From Neomegalonema perideroedes DSM 15528 (GTDB lineage Bacteria > Pseudomonadota > Alphaproteobacteria > Rhodobacterales > Rhodobacteraceae): 64,000 nucleotides of DNA. Each line of letters begins with the position of its first letter. Position 1 is the first letter of the stretch. This document shows positions 26,375 through 34,778 of the stretch, in pieces. A program made the translations under genes and the position numbers. The stretch covers positions 915,923 through 979,922 of the forward strand of contig NZ_KB893653.1 of assembly GCF_000374145.1 (NCBI RefSeq), given 5' to 3'. Under the pieces are notes generated by a model. That model saw only the letters and a list, made by a program, of their open reading frames with translations. It had not been told where the DNA came from and made no database searches.

Positions 26375-27613
26375 TCAGGAAACAAGGGGCGCGGATTCCT
26401 TGCGCTTTATGGCGGCCAAAAGGCTCTTCGCCGCCCGCAGGGAAGGCGGCTCCTCGCCCGGCCCGCCGCCTAAAGCTTTGAGGGCCGCCTCCGCCGCCCG
26501 CTCCTGACGCGCCCTTTCGGGACCGGAGCGCAACAGCGGCTCCAAAGCGGCCGCGAGGGGCTCGGGGGCGCAATCCTCCTGAAAATATTCCGGGATCGCC
26601 TTTTCGCCGCTGAGCAGGTTGGGCAAGGTGGCCGTGTCGATCTTCAGCAGCCGCCGGGCTATGGCCGCGCTGAGCGGATGGGCCTTATAGCCGACGACCA
26701 TCGGCGTTCCGCAGGCGGCCAGCTCCAGCGAGACCGAGCCGGAAGCCGCCAGAGCCGCGCCGCCTCTTCCCGCCTCCTCCCGCGCCGCCAGCCGGAAAGC
26801 CGCGAATTTCCGCGCCTCGGCTTCGGCGAAGGGCTTTCCGCGCGGATCGAGCAGATGCGCCTGCGCGGGCCAGCGCGCGGCGGCCTCGGCGGCGAGGGCG
26901 GCGGAGCCCTCCGCCATGGGCAGCAGAATCTGAAGATCCGGATGGCGGGCCTTCAGCAATCCCAGAGCCGCGCCGAAAGGCTCGGCCAGACGCGAAATCT
27001 CGCCGCGACGGCTTCCCGGCAGAGCGACCAGAACCGGCGCCTGCGGCGAGAGCCCCAATTCCCGCGCCAGAGCCTCCGCCGCCTGAGGATCCGCCGCGCG
27101 GACGCGCTCGGCCGCCGGATGCCCGACGAAATCGCAGCTCAGGCCGTGGACCGTGAAATAAGGCGGCTCGAAGGGGAAAAGCGCCATGAGATGGTCGATC
27201 AGCCCGGCGAGCTTCTGCGCCCGCCCCGGCTTCCAGGCCCAGACCGTCGGCGCGACGTAATGGACGCGGGCCGTCTGCGGGGAAACCTCGCGGGTCCGAA
27301 CCTGAAGCCGCTTTGAAAATCCTTGGGCGTCGATGGTGACCAGCGCGGCGGGCTTGAGCCTGTCGATCTCCGCCGTCGCCTGCTTCAGCCGCCGCAGAAT
27401 GCGGGGCAGACTCGGCAGAACCTCGGCGAAGCCCATCACCGCCAGATCCTGCATGGGAAAGAGGCTGCGCAGCCCCTCGGCCTCCATGGCCTCCCCCCCG
27501 ACGCCGTAAAGCGGACGCTCCGGGGCGATCTCGCGCAGACGCCGCATCAGAGCGCCGCCGAGCCGGTCGCCGGAGGCCTCGCCCGCCAGCAGGAAGATTC
27601 CGCCCTCCGTCAC
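26375..27613 (-). CDS. lpxB: Lipid-A-disaccharide synthase
   Basis: LpxB joins UDP-2,3-diacylglucosamine and lipid X to the lipid A disaccharide at the inner membrane. The 412 residues open IFLLAGEASGDRLGGALMRRL, the GEASGD donor-site motif. Further family strings are YYVAPTVWAW-like (HYVAPTVWAWKPGR), LFPFEPPYF, FVGHP and LPGSRRGEI, then SGSVSLELAACGTPMVV and LPNLL. The GTG start overlaps the azlD stop (GTGA), so translation is coupled. Finding lpxB behind azlCD rather than in an lpxD-fabZ-lpxA-lpxB operon is notable, although lpxA and its usual neighbours may lie elsewhere. Confidence 0.95.
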   Translation of the reverse strand: MTEGGIFLLAGEASGDRLGGALMRRLREIAPERPLYGVGGEAMEAEGLRSLFPMQDLAVMGFAEVLPSLPRILRRLKQATAEIDRLKPAALVTIDAQGFSKRLQVRTREVSPQTARVHYVAPTVWAWKPGRAQKLAGLIDHLMALFPFEPPYFTVHGLSCDFVGHPAAERVRAADPQAAEALARELGLSPQAPVLVALPGSRRGEISRLAEPFGAALGLLKARHPDLQILLPMAEGSAALAAEAAARWPAQAHLLDPRGKPFAEAEARKFAAFRLAAREEAGRGGAALAASGSVSLELAACGTPMVVGYKAHPLSAAIARRLLKIDTATLPNLLSGEKAIPEYFQEDCAPEPLAAALEPLLRSGPERARQERAAEAALKALGGGPGEEPPSLRAAKSLLAAIKRKESAPLVS

Positions 27614-27954
27614 AGCAAAGCCCCCAGACCCCAAAAGACCGCCGCGCCCACGCCGATGGTCGCCAGCATGCTGCGCGTCAGAGCCCCCGCCGCCAAAGCC
27701 GCCAAAGCCGCGACGATCCGCAAAGGATCGACCTCGCCGCCGCCCGAAGTCGGAAAGACCACCATAGGCGCCAGAATCGCCGGGAGAATCGTGAAGGGCG
27801 CGAAGCGCAAAGCTCGGATCAGCCCCGGAGGCGGCGCGTGTCGGCGCATCAGGGCCATGAAGGAGATCCGCATGGCGTAGGTGATCGCGCCCAAGCCCAG
27901 AGCCAGAAGCCAGAAGCGGGTCGGGTCGATGGCGGCCATAGGGGCGGCGCTCAT
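27610..27954 (-). CDS. azlD: AzlD-family branched-chain amino acid transport subunit
   Basis: AzlD is the small partner of the AzlCD exporter of branched-chain amino acids. The 114 residues have about four hydrophobic helices. The family N-terminus is LALGLGAITYAMRISFMALM, followed by IRALRFAPFTILPAILAPMVVF. The start overlaps the azlC stop (ATGA) and the stop overlaps lpxB, forming a three-gene coupled chain. Confidence 0.9.
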   Translation of the reverse strand: MSAAPMAAIDPTRFWLLALGLGAITYAMRISFMALMRRHAPPPGLIRALRFAPFTILPAILAPMVVFPTSGGGEVDPLRIVAALAALAAGALTRSMLATIGVGAAVFWGLGALL

Positions 27955-28670
27955 GAACGGGACTCCTTCCCAGAGAGACGGTTTTCGCTCCAGATCCCCG
28001 CCGCCACGCCGACGCCCGCCGCGACGAGAGGCCCCAGCCCATAGGGCAGGCCCCGCAGCAGCAGCGCCGCGCCCGACGCCACGATTAAAGCGAACCAGCT
28101 CGGCTTATCCCGCAGCGCCGGAGCGAAGATCGCGAGGAAGCTCAGCGGCACGATGAAGTCCACGCCCCAATCCATCGGGATGCGCGCCCCGACCGCCCAG
28201 CCCAAAGCAGAAGCGACATGCCAGACCAGCGTGAAGGCCGCGCCCGTTCCGAGGAAATAGGACAGCCGCTCGACGGGCGTCTCCTGCGGCTGGCGCGGAT
28301 AGCGCACGGCGCAAAGCCCGTAAGGCTGATCGAAGAGCATATAGGCCGCCGTCGCCTGAAGCCCGAAGGGCGCGCCGCGCCAAGAGGGCGCCATGGAGGC
28401 CGAATAGAGCAAAAACCGCAGATTCACCGCCGCCCCCGCGATGATCGCCACGAGAATCGGCGCGTCGGATTTCAGAATCTCCACCGAGGCCAATTGCGAG
28501 GCCCCCGCCAGCACCGTCACGGACATCATGACCGTCTGGAGGAGATTCAGCCCCGCCGCCGCCGCCACCGCGCCCCAGATGATCCCGAAAGGGATGATGG
28601 CGAACATCAGCGGCAGGCTGTCGAAGGCGCCGAGACGAAACAACGCCGGTGAAATCCGCGACGCGCGCAA
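27951..28670 (-). CDS. azlC: AzlC-family branched-chain amino acid exporter subunit
   Basis: AzlC is the large subunit of a branched-chain amino acid exporter (LIV-E family). The 239 residues show the family block LPLMFAIIPFGIIWGAVAAAAGLNLLQTVMMSVTVLAGASQLASVEIL and the conserved NLRFLLYSASMAP. Several later hydrophobic segments complete a membrane protein. The start is taken as TTG because GGAGAGG lies about 6 bases before it. Exported substrate within the branched-chain group is inferred from the family. Confidence 0.9.
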   Translation of the reverse strand: MRASRISPALFRLGAFDSLPLMFAIIPFGIIWGAVAAAAGLNLLQTVMMSVTVLAGASQLASVEILKSDAPILVAIIAGAAVNLRFLLYSASMAPSWRGAPFGLQATAAYMLFDQPYGLCAVRYPRQPQETPVERLSYFLGTGAAFTLVWHVASALGWAVGARIPMDWGVDFIVPLSFLAIFAPALRDKPSWFALIVASGAALLLRGLPYGLGPLVAAGVGVAAGIWSENRLSGKESRS

Positions 28671-28794
28671 GATGCCTCTCCCCGCCTGAAGATTGCGATG
28701 CGACGCCCTCAGGAGGGCCGACCGGGGAGGATCTAGCGCCTCAACGGCCCCTTTGTCACCTGCTGCGGCGGGAGGAGGAGCCGAAAGCGCGAGA

Positions 28795-28821
28795 AAGCCG
28801 GAACGCGGCGCGTCCCGGCTT
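28795..28821 (-). terminator. Terminator of the Pro/Ala-rich lipoprotein gene
   Basis: A 12-bp stem with one G-T pair (AAGCCGG... with ...CCGGCTT) and a 3-base loop lies 24 bases after the stop and is followed on the minus strand by TTTCTC. Confidence 0.6.
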
Positions 28822-28844
28822 CCAGAAGCTTCAGACGAAGCGCC

Positions 28845-29252
28845 TTATTGCGGCTGAGTCGCGGCCGGAGCCTCTTCCCCGACCGGGGCGACGTCCTCGA
28901 TGATGATCTCTTCTTCGAGGAGGACGGGCGCGGGCGCCTCTTCCGAAGCGGGCGCGGCCGGCTCGGGGGTCGCCGGAGCGGGCTCGGCGGGGGCGGCGGC
29001 GGGCGCCGGAGCGACCTGAACCGGCGCCGGAGCGGGCTCGGGCGTGGGCGCGACGTCCACAGGGGCGGGCGCGGCGGGGGCCGCAGCCGGGGCGGAGGCC
29101 GCCGGAGCCGGAGCGGGGGCCGCAGGGGCCGGGGTCGCGGGCGCGCTCGCTGCGGGAGTCTCAGGGGCCGAGGTGGTGGTCGTCGTGGTCCCCGAGTCGC
29201 AGCCCGCGAGGGCCACGCCAGCCAGAAGGACGGCGGCGATGCTGATCTTCAT
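28845..29252 (-). CDS. Pro/Ala-rich lipoprotein
   Basis: This 135-residue protein has a lipoprotein signal (MKISIAAVLLAGVALAGC, lipid Cys at 18). A Thr run follows, then an almost pure Ala/Pro tract with scattered Glu, and an acidic tail (LLEEEIIIEDV). It looks like a flexible spacer anchored in the outer membrane and perhaps reaching toward the cell wall. No domain was recognised. TTGGAG precedes the ATG. It is a single gene with its own terminator. Confidence 0.75.
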   Translation of the reverse strand: MKISIAAVLLAGVALAGCDSGTTTTTTSAPETPAASAPATPAPAAPAPAPAASAPAAAPAAPAPVDVAPTPEPAPAPVQVAPAPAAAPAEPAPATPEPAAPASEEAPAPVLLEEEIIIEDVAPVGEEAPAATQPQ

Positions 29253-29570
29253 GAACGCTCACTCCAAGGGCGCGTCGGTCGGCGGTTCGGCCGGGATCTG
29301 CGGCGCGCCGTTGCTCGATTCGTGCCTACGCCTTAAGACGTAGTGCCTCCGCGCGCGGAAGCCAGAGATTTCACGCATGATGAACAAGGTTTAACGCAAT
29401 CGGCTTCTCCGACCCTCTGCGGAGCCGAAACGGGGCGCCGAAAGGGGCGCGAAATTCAGGGGGCGGGGTTTCCTCGCCGCACGAAAGGCCTCAGGATAGG
29501 GCGGCCCGGCGGGATTTTCCGCGAACTTCGCCTCAAAACGGCGATCTGAAAAGGCGAAAGGAGATTCTCC
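29253..29570. other. Divergent intergenic region
   Basis: These 318 bases lie between the lipoprotein and the hydrolase genes and hold no convincing ORF. A near-palindrome TACGCCTTAAGACGTA with a CTTAAG core is at 29327-29342 and could be an operator. No clear promoter pair was picked out. Confidence 0.45.
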
Positions 29571-30266
29571 ATGTCCTCCCCGCAGCCCGCTTTGTTCATT
29601 CCCGGCCTGCTCTGCGATTCGGAGCTTTACGCGGCTCAGATCCGCGATCTCTCCGATCTGCTGGAGATTCAGGTGGCCGATCAGGGCGCCGGAGAAAGCG
29701 TCTCGGAGACCGCCGCCGCGATCCTTGCGAAGGCGCCGCCGAGCTTCGTTCTGGCGGGGCTGTCGATGGGCGGCTATCTCGCCTTCGAGATCCTGCGCCA
29801 AGCTCCGGAGCGCGTGACGCGCCTCGCGATTCTCGACAGCGCCGCCCGCGCCGATTCGCCCGAGCGGCGCGCGGATCGCGAGCGTCAGATCGAACTGGCG
29901 GCTTCGGGCGGCTTCGGCAAGCTGGTCGCGGCCATGGCGCCCAAGCTCATCGCGCCGGAGAACCGCGCCGAGGTCGAGCCCGTCTTTCGGAGCATGGCCG
30001 GGCGCGTCGGGCCGGAGGGCTTCATCCGCCAGACCCGGACCATCCTCAGCCGCCCCGACAGCCGCCCGAATCTCGCGGAGATCAGGGTTCCGGCCCTCGT
30101 GCTCGTCGGGACCGAGGACGAGCTGACGCCCCCCGACCTCGCGCGGGAGATGGCCTTCGCCATTCCCGGCGCCCGCCTCGCGCTGATCGAGGGAGCGGGG
30201 CATCTCGCGACTCTGGAGCGTCCGGCGGCGGTTTCGGCGGCGCTCCGCGACTGGCTGGCCGTCTGA
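29571..30266 (+). CDS. Alpha/beta hydrolase
   Basis: This 231-residue hydrolase has the nucleophile elbow GLSMGG with Ser65, the acid in VGTEDELTPP and the His in EGAGHLATLERP. It begins PALFIPGLLCDSELYAAQI, the oxyanion-hole side of the fold. The cap region is short. Likely an esterase or lactonase; substrate unknown. GGCGAAAGGAGA precedes the ATG. Seventy bases further a terminator-like hairpin stands before argD. Confidence 0.88.
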   Translation: MSSPQPALFIPGLLCDSELYAAQIRDLSDLLEIQVADQGAGESVSETAAAILAKAPPSFVLAGLSMGGYLAFEILRQAPERVTRLAILDSAARADSPERRADRERQIELAASGGFGKLVAAMAPKLIAPENRAEVEPVFRSMAGRVGPEGFIRQTRTILSRPDSRPNLAEIRVPALVLVGTEDELTPPDLAREMAFAIPGARLALIEGAGHLATLERPAAVSAALRDWLAV

Positions 30267-30278
30267 GCGCGGAGGCTC

Positions 30279-30308
30279 TTGACGCTCCGGGCTCCCGGCC
30301 TTTAGCAT
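30279..30308 (+). promoter_or_regulatory. Sigma70-like promoter of argD
   Basis: TTGACG, 18-base spacer, TAGCAT. Transcription would begin near 30315, directly before the terminator-like hairpin that precedes argD. Confidence 0.5.
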
Positions 30309-30317
30309 AAGGCGCGC

Positions 30318-30343
30318 GCCGCCCCCCGAGGGGGCGGCTTTTT
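30318..30343 (+). terminator. Intrinsic terminator-like hairpin in the argD leader
   Basis: A 9-bp perfect GC stem (GCCGCCCCC with GGGGGCGGC, loop CGA) is followed by five T. It could end the hydrolase transcript. It also lies just downstream of the predicted argD promoter and only 17 bases before the argD ATG. Confidence 0.75.
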
Positions 30344-30359
30344 GCTTTGGAGTTCGGCC

Positions 30360-31544
30360 ATGATCTCGCCCGTTCTGCCCACCTACGCCCGCGCCCCTCT
30401 GGCTTTCGAGCGCGGCGAAGGCTCCTGGCTCATCGAGCGTTCCGGCGAGCGATATTTGGATCTGGCGGCGGGAATCGCGGTCTGCGCGCTGGGGCACGCC
30501 CATCCGAAGCTGGTCAAGGCGCTGAGCGATCAGGCGGCGAAGCTGTGGCATGTGTCGAATCTCTATGAGATTCCCGGTCAGGAGGCTCTGGCGCGGCGGC
30601 TGGTCGAGACGACCTTCGCCGACACCGTCTTCTTCACCAATTCCGGCACCGAAGCCATCGAATGCGCGGTGAAGATGGTCCGGCGCTATTTTTATAGCCT
30701 CGGCCAGCCGGAGAAGAGCGGGATCATCGCCTTTCAGGGCTCCTTCCACGGACGCAGCAGCGCGGGAATCGCGGCGGCGGGCAGCGAGAAGCTCGCCAAG
30801 GGCTTCGGGCCTCTGCTGCCGGGCTTCACGCAAGTCCCCTTCGGCGATCTGGAGGCCGTGAGGGCCGCCGTCACGCCCGAGACCGCCGCCGTGATCCTCG
30901 AACCCGTGCAGGGCGAAGGCGGCATCAAGCCCTTCGGCGTGGAGAAGTTGAAAGAACTGCGCCGCATCTGCGACGAGAACGGCCTGTTGCTGATCCTCGA
31001 CGAGATCCAATGCGGCATGGGCCGCACCGGCAAGCTCTTCGCCTATGAATGGGCCGGGATCGAGCCCGACGTCATGGCCGTGGCCAAGGGCATCGGCGGG
31101 GGCTTTCCGCTCGGCGCCTGCCTCGCCACCGAGAAGGCGGCCTCCGGCATGGTGGTCGGGACGCATGGCAGCACCTATGGCGGCAATCCTCTGGCCATGG
31201 CCGTCGGTCTGGCGATCATGGAGGAATTGGCGGCGCCGGAGTTCCTCGCGCAGGTTTCGCGCGCGGGCGGGCGTCTGCGGCAGGGCCTCGAAGGGCTGAT
31301 CGCCAGCCATCCCGAGGTCTTCGTCGAGGTGCGCGGCGAGGGGCTGATGCTCGGCCTCGTCTGCCGCAAATCCAACGCCGAATATGTGACGGCGGGCCGC
31401 GCGGCGGGCGTTCTGCTCGCGCCGGGCGCCGAGAACGTGGCGCGCGTGCTGCCGCCGCTCAACATCTCCGACGCGGAGATCGACGAGGCGCTCCGGCGGC
31501 TCGACAAGGCGGCGCTAGCCGTCAGCGCCGCTCCGGCGGCGTGA
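30360..31544 (+). CDS. argD: Acetylornithine aminotransferase (class III)
   Basis: ArgD is a PLP enzyme that converts N-acetylglutamate semialdehyde and glutamate to N-acetylornithine in arginine synthesis; many also act on succinyl-DAP, which would serve the DapD pathway. The 394 residues show [21 protein letters not shown], the PLP Asp in [20 protein letters not shown], and the Schiff-base Lys near residue 243 in [14 protein letters not shown]. The start giving [14 protein letters not shown] with GGAG before it is preferred to an earlier in-frame codon inside the hairpin leader. argF follows after a repeat element. Confidence 0.95.
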   Translation: MISPVLPTYARAPLAFERGEGSWLIERSGERYLDLAAGIAVCALGHAHPKLVKALSDQAAKLWHVSNLYEIPGQEALARRLVETTFADTVFFTNSGTEAIECAVKMVRRYFYSLGQPEKSGIIAFQGSFHGRSSAGIAAAGSEKLAKGFGPLLPGFTQVPFGDLEAVRAAVTPETAAVILEPVQGEGGIKPFGVEKLKELRRICDENGLLLILDEIQCGMGRTGKLFAYEWAGIEPDVMAVAKGIGGGFPLGACLATEKAASGMVVGTHGSTYGGNPLAMAVGLAIMEELAAPEFLAQVSRAGGRLRQGLEGLIASHPEVFVEVRGEGLMLGLVCRKSNAEYVTAGRAAGVLLAPGAENVARVLPPLNISDAEIDEALRRLDKAALAVSAAPAA

Positions 31545-31546
31545 TC

Positions 31547-31649
31547 TAGAGCGCTTTTCAGCGAAGCCGATCAGGCTTCGCGTCGCGAAAGCGCGACCAC
31601 CCAAGAAGGGGGAGCGTTCGAACGACCCGGTTTGGTCGGAGAACGCTCC
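31547..31649. repeat. ~100 bp imperfect palindromic intergenic repeat, copy 2
   Basis: It starts TAGAGCGCTTTTCAGCG, two bases after the argD stop, and ends GAACGCTCC just before the argF ribosome site. It shares its block order with the copy near 7.5 kb. It fills almost the whole argD-argF gap, so it must be transcribed if the two genes are cotranscribed. Confidence 0.75.
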
Positions 31650-31673
31650 GACGACCAGCAGAGGGAGAGCGGG

Positions 31674-32645
31674 ATGAACGCTCAGGAGGACGCCGCGGGT
31701 TTGGCGGCGGGACGTCGGCATTTTCTGGATCTCAACGAGGCTTCAAGCGCCGATCTGCGCGCGATCCTCACCGATTCCGCCCGACGCAAGGCCGCCCGAG
31801 CCGGATGGGGCGCCGCCGCGGCCCCCGACGAAGACGCCCCGCTCAAGGGCAAGATGCTGGCGATGATCTTCGAGAAATCATCCACGCGCACCCGCGTCTC
31901 CTTCGACCTCGCCATGCGTCAGCTCGGCGGGGCGACCATGGTGCTCAACGGGGCTGAAATGCAGTTCGGCCGCGGCGAGACCATCGCCGACACGGCCCGC
32001 GTGCTCTCGCGCTACGTCGACGCGATCATGATCCGCACCTTCGAGCACGACAAGCTTCTGGAGCTGGCCGAGGCGGCGACGGTTCCGGTCATCAACGGCC
32101 TGACCGACAAGACCCATCCCTGCCAGATCCTCGCCGACGTGCTGACCTTCGAGGAGAAGCGCGGTCCGATCCGGGGCAAGAAGGTGGCTTGGCTCGGCGA
32201 CGGCAACAACGTCTGCGCGAGCTTCATCCATGCGGCGGGCCAGCTCGATTTCGAGCTGGCGGTGGCTTGCCCCGCCTCGCTCTCGCCGGAGCGCGACGTG
32301 CTGGACTGGGCCGAGAAGACTCAAGCCCGCGTGAGCGTCACCCGCGATCCGGCCGAGGCTCTGATGGGGGCGGATCTCGTGGTCACCGACAGCTGGATGT
32401 CGATGCATGATCCCGAGCATACGCGCATCCGCCGCCATAACCTGCTCTCGCCCTATCAGGTGGACGAGAAGGCGATGCAGGTGGCCAATCCCGACGCGCT
32501 CTTCATGCATTGCCTGCCCGCCCATCGCGGCGAGGAGGTCGTCAACGCCGTCATGGACGGGCCGAACTCCGCGGTCTTCGACGAGGCGGAGAATCGGCTC
32601 CACGCGCAAAAGGGCGTGCTGACCTGGTGCCTCGGGGCCATCTGA
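31674..32645 (+). CDS. argF: Ornithine carbamoyltransferase
   Basis: ArgF makes citrulline from ornithine and carbamoyl phosphate. The 323 residues contain the carbamoyl-phosphate motif [12 protein letters not shown] (about 68-79), [15 protein letters not shown], the ornithine-binding [10 protein letters not shown] and the [11 protein letters not shown] loop. The N-terminal domain has a small Ala/Pro insert (about 43-56) before [19 protein letters not shown] precedes the ATG. It follows argD in the same direction and ends at a hairpin with four T. Confidence 0.96.
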   Translation: MNAQEDAAGLAAGRRHFLDLNEASSADLRAILTDSARRKAARAGWGAAAAPDEDAPLKGKMLAMIFEKSSTRTRVSFDLAMRQLGGATMVLNGAEMQFGRGETIADTARVLSRYVDAIMIRTFEHDKLLELAEAATVPVINGLTDKTHPCQILADVLTFEEKRGPIRGKKVAWLGDGNNVCASFIHAAGQLDFELAVACPASLSPERDVLDWAEKTQARVSVTRDPAEALMGADLVVTDSWMSMHDPEHTRIRRHNLLSPYQVDEKAMQVANPDALFMHCLPAHRGEEVVNAVMDGPNSAVFDEAENRLHAQKGVLTWCLGAI

Positions 32646-32664
32646 GGCTCAGGCGAATCCTGCG

Positions 32665-32699
32665 GACGGGGGCGATTTGCGAAGCCGTCCCCGTCTTTT
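32665..32699 (+). terminator. Terminator of argF
   Basis: GACGGGG pairs with CCCCGTC around a 17-base loop and is followed by TTTT, 20 bases after the argF stop. Confidence 0.6.
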
Positions 32700-32791
32700 C
32701 GTCTGAAGCGCAATCATCTTTCGTCGCGCTGCGAAAGAAGCTAATCCTCTTGCGTTGCAAAACTCCTGAGGATTCGCTGAAAGATCTCGCC

Positions 32792-33676
32792 ATGGCTCAA
32801 GCTTCCCTTCGCCCCCGTCGCTCCGTCCTCTATATGCCCGGTTCGCGCGAGCGGGCTTTGGAGAAGGCCCGGAGCCTCAAGGCCGATTCGCTGATTCTCG
32901 ATCTGGAGGACGCCGTGGCGCCCTCGGAGAAGATCGTGGCCCGCGAGCTGGTCGCCGGAGCGGTGAAGGCGGGCGGATTCGGCGGCCGCGAGATCCTCGT
33001 GCGCATCAACGGCTTCGACACCGAATGGGGCGAGGAGGATCTCGTCTCCGCCGCCAAGGCCGGGCCGGACGCCGTGCTTTTGCCTAAAGTCGAGACGCCC
33101 GAACTCGTCCGCGAGGTGGCCGCGAAGCTCGACCAGCTCGGCGCGCCCGAGAAGACCAAGATCTGGATCATGATGGAGACGCCGCTGGGCGCGCTGAACA
33201 TCGCCGCGATTTCGGCCTCTTCGCCGCGTCTGGCGGGGATCGTGGTGGGCTCCAACGACCTCGTGAAGGATCTCCACGCCGAACATACGCCTCTGCGCGA
33301 ACCCATCGTCACGGCGCTGGGCCTGACCATGCTGGCCGCCCGCGCCTATGGGCTGGCGGTGGTGGACGGCGTGTACAACGCCTTCAAGGACGTCGAGGGC
33401 TTTCGCGACTCCTGCCGTCAGGGGCGGGCCTTCGGCTTCGACGGCAAGACCTTGATCCACCCCGATCAGATCGCGACGGCCAACGAGGTCTTCGCCCCCG
33501 CCGAGGCGGATCTTGAGCTGGCGCGGCGTCAGGTGGCGGCCTATGAGGAGGCGACCGCGCGCGGCGAAGGCGTGGCGGTGGTGGACGGCAGGATCGTCGA
33601 GAATCTGCATGTCGTCACGGCGCGGCGGCTTCTGGCCCTCGGCGAGGAGATCGCCCGGCTGGAGAGCGCGGCCTGA
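32792..33676 (+). CDS. HpcH/HpaI aldolase / CitE-like lyase (malyl-CoA thioesterase type)
   Basis: This 294-residue enzyme has the CitE/malyl-CoA lyase fold. It begins RSVLYMPGSRERALEKARSLKADSLILDLEDAVAPSEK, with the metal-ligand Glu/Asp in LDLEDAV. Later blocks are LVRINGFDTEWGEEDL, LLPKVETPE, IWIMMETPLGALN and GFDGKTLIHPDQI. In Rhodobacterales such genes serve as malyl-CoA thioesterase or lyase of the ethylmalonyl-CoA pathway. Whether it cleaves or hydrolyses malyl-CoA or citramalyl-CoA cannot be settled from sequence. The next gene overlaps its stop by one base. Confidence 0.88.
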   Translation: MAQASLRPRRSVLYMPGSRERALEKARSLKADSLILDLEDAVAPSEKIVARELVAGAVKAGGFGGREILVRINGFDTEWGEEDLVSAAKAGPDAVLLPKVETPELVREVAAKLDQLGAPEKTKIWIMMETPLGALNIAAISASSPRLAGIVVGSNDLVKDLHAEHTPLREPIVTALGLTMLAARAYGLAVVDGVYNAFKDVEGFRDSCRQGRAFGFDGKTLIHPDQIATANEVFAPAEADLELARRQVAAYEEATARGEGVAVVDGRIVENLHVVTARRLLALGEEIARLESAA

Positions 33677-34236
33677 TGCGCGGGCGCGGCGGCTTTCTCG
33701 CGCGGATGGGGGCCGTGGCGGCCGGAGCCTTCGGGCTGCTCGGGGGCTGCGACGCCTATACGGTCACCCGCGTGGAGTCTCTGCCGCTGATGAGCAAGGG
33801 GACGCTCTATACGATCGCGGCCCGGGGCGGAATCCCGACCGAGATCCATGGCGCGCCCTTTCCCGGCGCGACGCCCGACGAGGTCGCGGCCCATCTGAGG
33901 CTTCCGGCGGGTCTGCCCGCCGGGATCCGCTTTCGGCCCGTCGCGCCGGGCGGCTTCGAGGACGAACATGAAAAGGCGCGGCTGGTGCTGATCTTCAACG
34001 GCGCCTCGCCGCCGGGCTCGGGTCCGGCTTGTCGGCTGCGGGAGATCGCCCCGGCGAATCCGCCTCAGGCGGGCGGCTTCACGCTCTACGCCGTCTTTTG
34101 CGACGGGCGGAGCTGGTTCGGACAGGGCTTCCTCGAAGCCCGCAAGACCGAGCCTGGCGACTGGACGCGCTTCGGGCGTCTGACGGCCAATCTCTTTCAA
34201 GAGATCCTCGTCCACGCCGAGGGCGCGCGGCGCTAA
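33676..34236 (+). CDS. Putative lipoprotein, unknown
   Basis: This 186-residue protein has a lipoprotein-like signal (ARMGAVAAGAFGLLGGC, Cys near 25). The mature part has a pattern of short strands (TPDEVAAHLRLPAGLPAGIRFRPV and LVLIFNGASPPG) and two Cys that could pair. No family was recognised by eye. Its ATG shares one base with the stop of the upstream CitE-like gene, so translation is coupled. It converges on the acetyltransferase gene with overlapping stops. Confidence 0.75.
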   Translation: MRGRGGFLARMGAVAAGAFGLLGGCDAYTVTRVESLPLMSKGTLYTIAARGGIPTEIHGAPFPGATPDEVAAHLRLPAGLPAGIRFRPVAPGGFEDEHEKARLVLIFNGASPPGSGPACRLREIAPANPPQAGGFTLYAVFCDGRSWFGQGFLEARKTEPGDWTRFGRLTANLFQEILVHAEGARR

Positions 34237-34778
34237 ATCAGGGGATCAGGAGAGATGCGGGCGGTCAGCACATGGTCCCGCCAGCGGCCCGCGATCTTCA
34301 GATAATCCCGCGCGTAGCCCTCCCGCTCGAAGCCGAGCCGCGTCAGCAATTTGGCGCTGCGGTGGTTTTCCGGGAGATGGCTCGCCATGATCCGGTGCAG
34401 GCCGTAATTCTGAAAGACATGGGGAATCAAGGCGGAGAGGATTTCGAACATCAGGCCGCGTCCCTGATGGGCGCCGTCGAGGGAATAACCAAGATGGCAG
34501 GCGAGGAAGGCCCCGCGCACCACGTTGCTGAAATTGCAGATCGCTAGAATCTCCTCGCGCCCGTGAAGGCCGGCGAGGAAGTGATAGGCGAGGCCCCGAC
34601 GGATGCTTTCGGCTTGCAGCGCGGCGCGCGCGCGCCACGCCTCCGGATCATGAAAGCCTGCGGGACGCTCCGGCTCCCAAGGCGCCAGATGCGCCTGATT
34701 GGCCAGATGATAGGCCCGCAGCCTCTGCGCGTCCGCCTCGGAGACGAGGCGGATCCATGTGCGTTCGGCGGCGAGCAT
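34233..34778 (-). CDS. rimJ: RimJ/RimL-type GNAT N-acetyltransferase
   Basis: This 181-residue GNAT enzyme uses acetyl-CoA to acetylate a protein N-terminus; RimJ modifies ribosomal protein S5. The strong match is the C-terminal block YGLHRIMASHLPENHRSAKLLTRLGFEREGYARDYLKIAGRWRDHVLTA, which is close to RimJ. The acetyl-CoA loop is GYSLDGAHQGRGLM, where RimJ-type proteins have a Q/RxxGxG-like form. The ATG is overlapped by the stop of the PACE gene (TGATG), so the two are coupled. The substrate is inferred. Confidence 0.85.
   Translation of the reverse strand: MLAAERTWIRLVSEADAQRLRAYHLANQAHLAPWEPERPAGFHDPEAWRARAALQAESIRRGLAYHFLAGLHGREEILAICNFSNVVRGAFLACHLGYSLDGAHQGRGLMFEILSALIPHVFQNYGLHRIMASHLPENHRSAKLLTRLGFEREGYARDYLKIAGRWRDHVLTARISPDPLI

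Noticed and set aside
28845-29252. Pro/Ala codon repeats as a mobile or tandem repeat element
   Set aside because: The unit is irregular at DNA level and is explained by the amino-acid composition of a lipoprotein.
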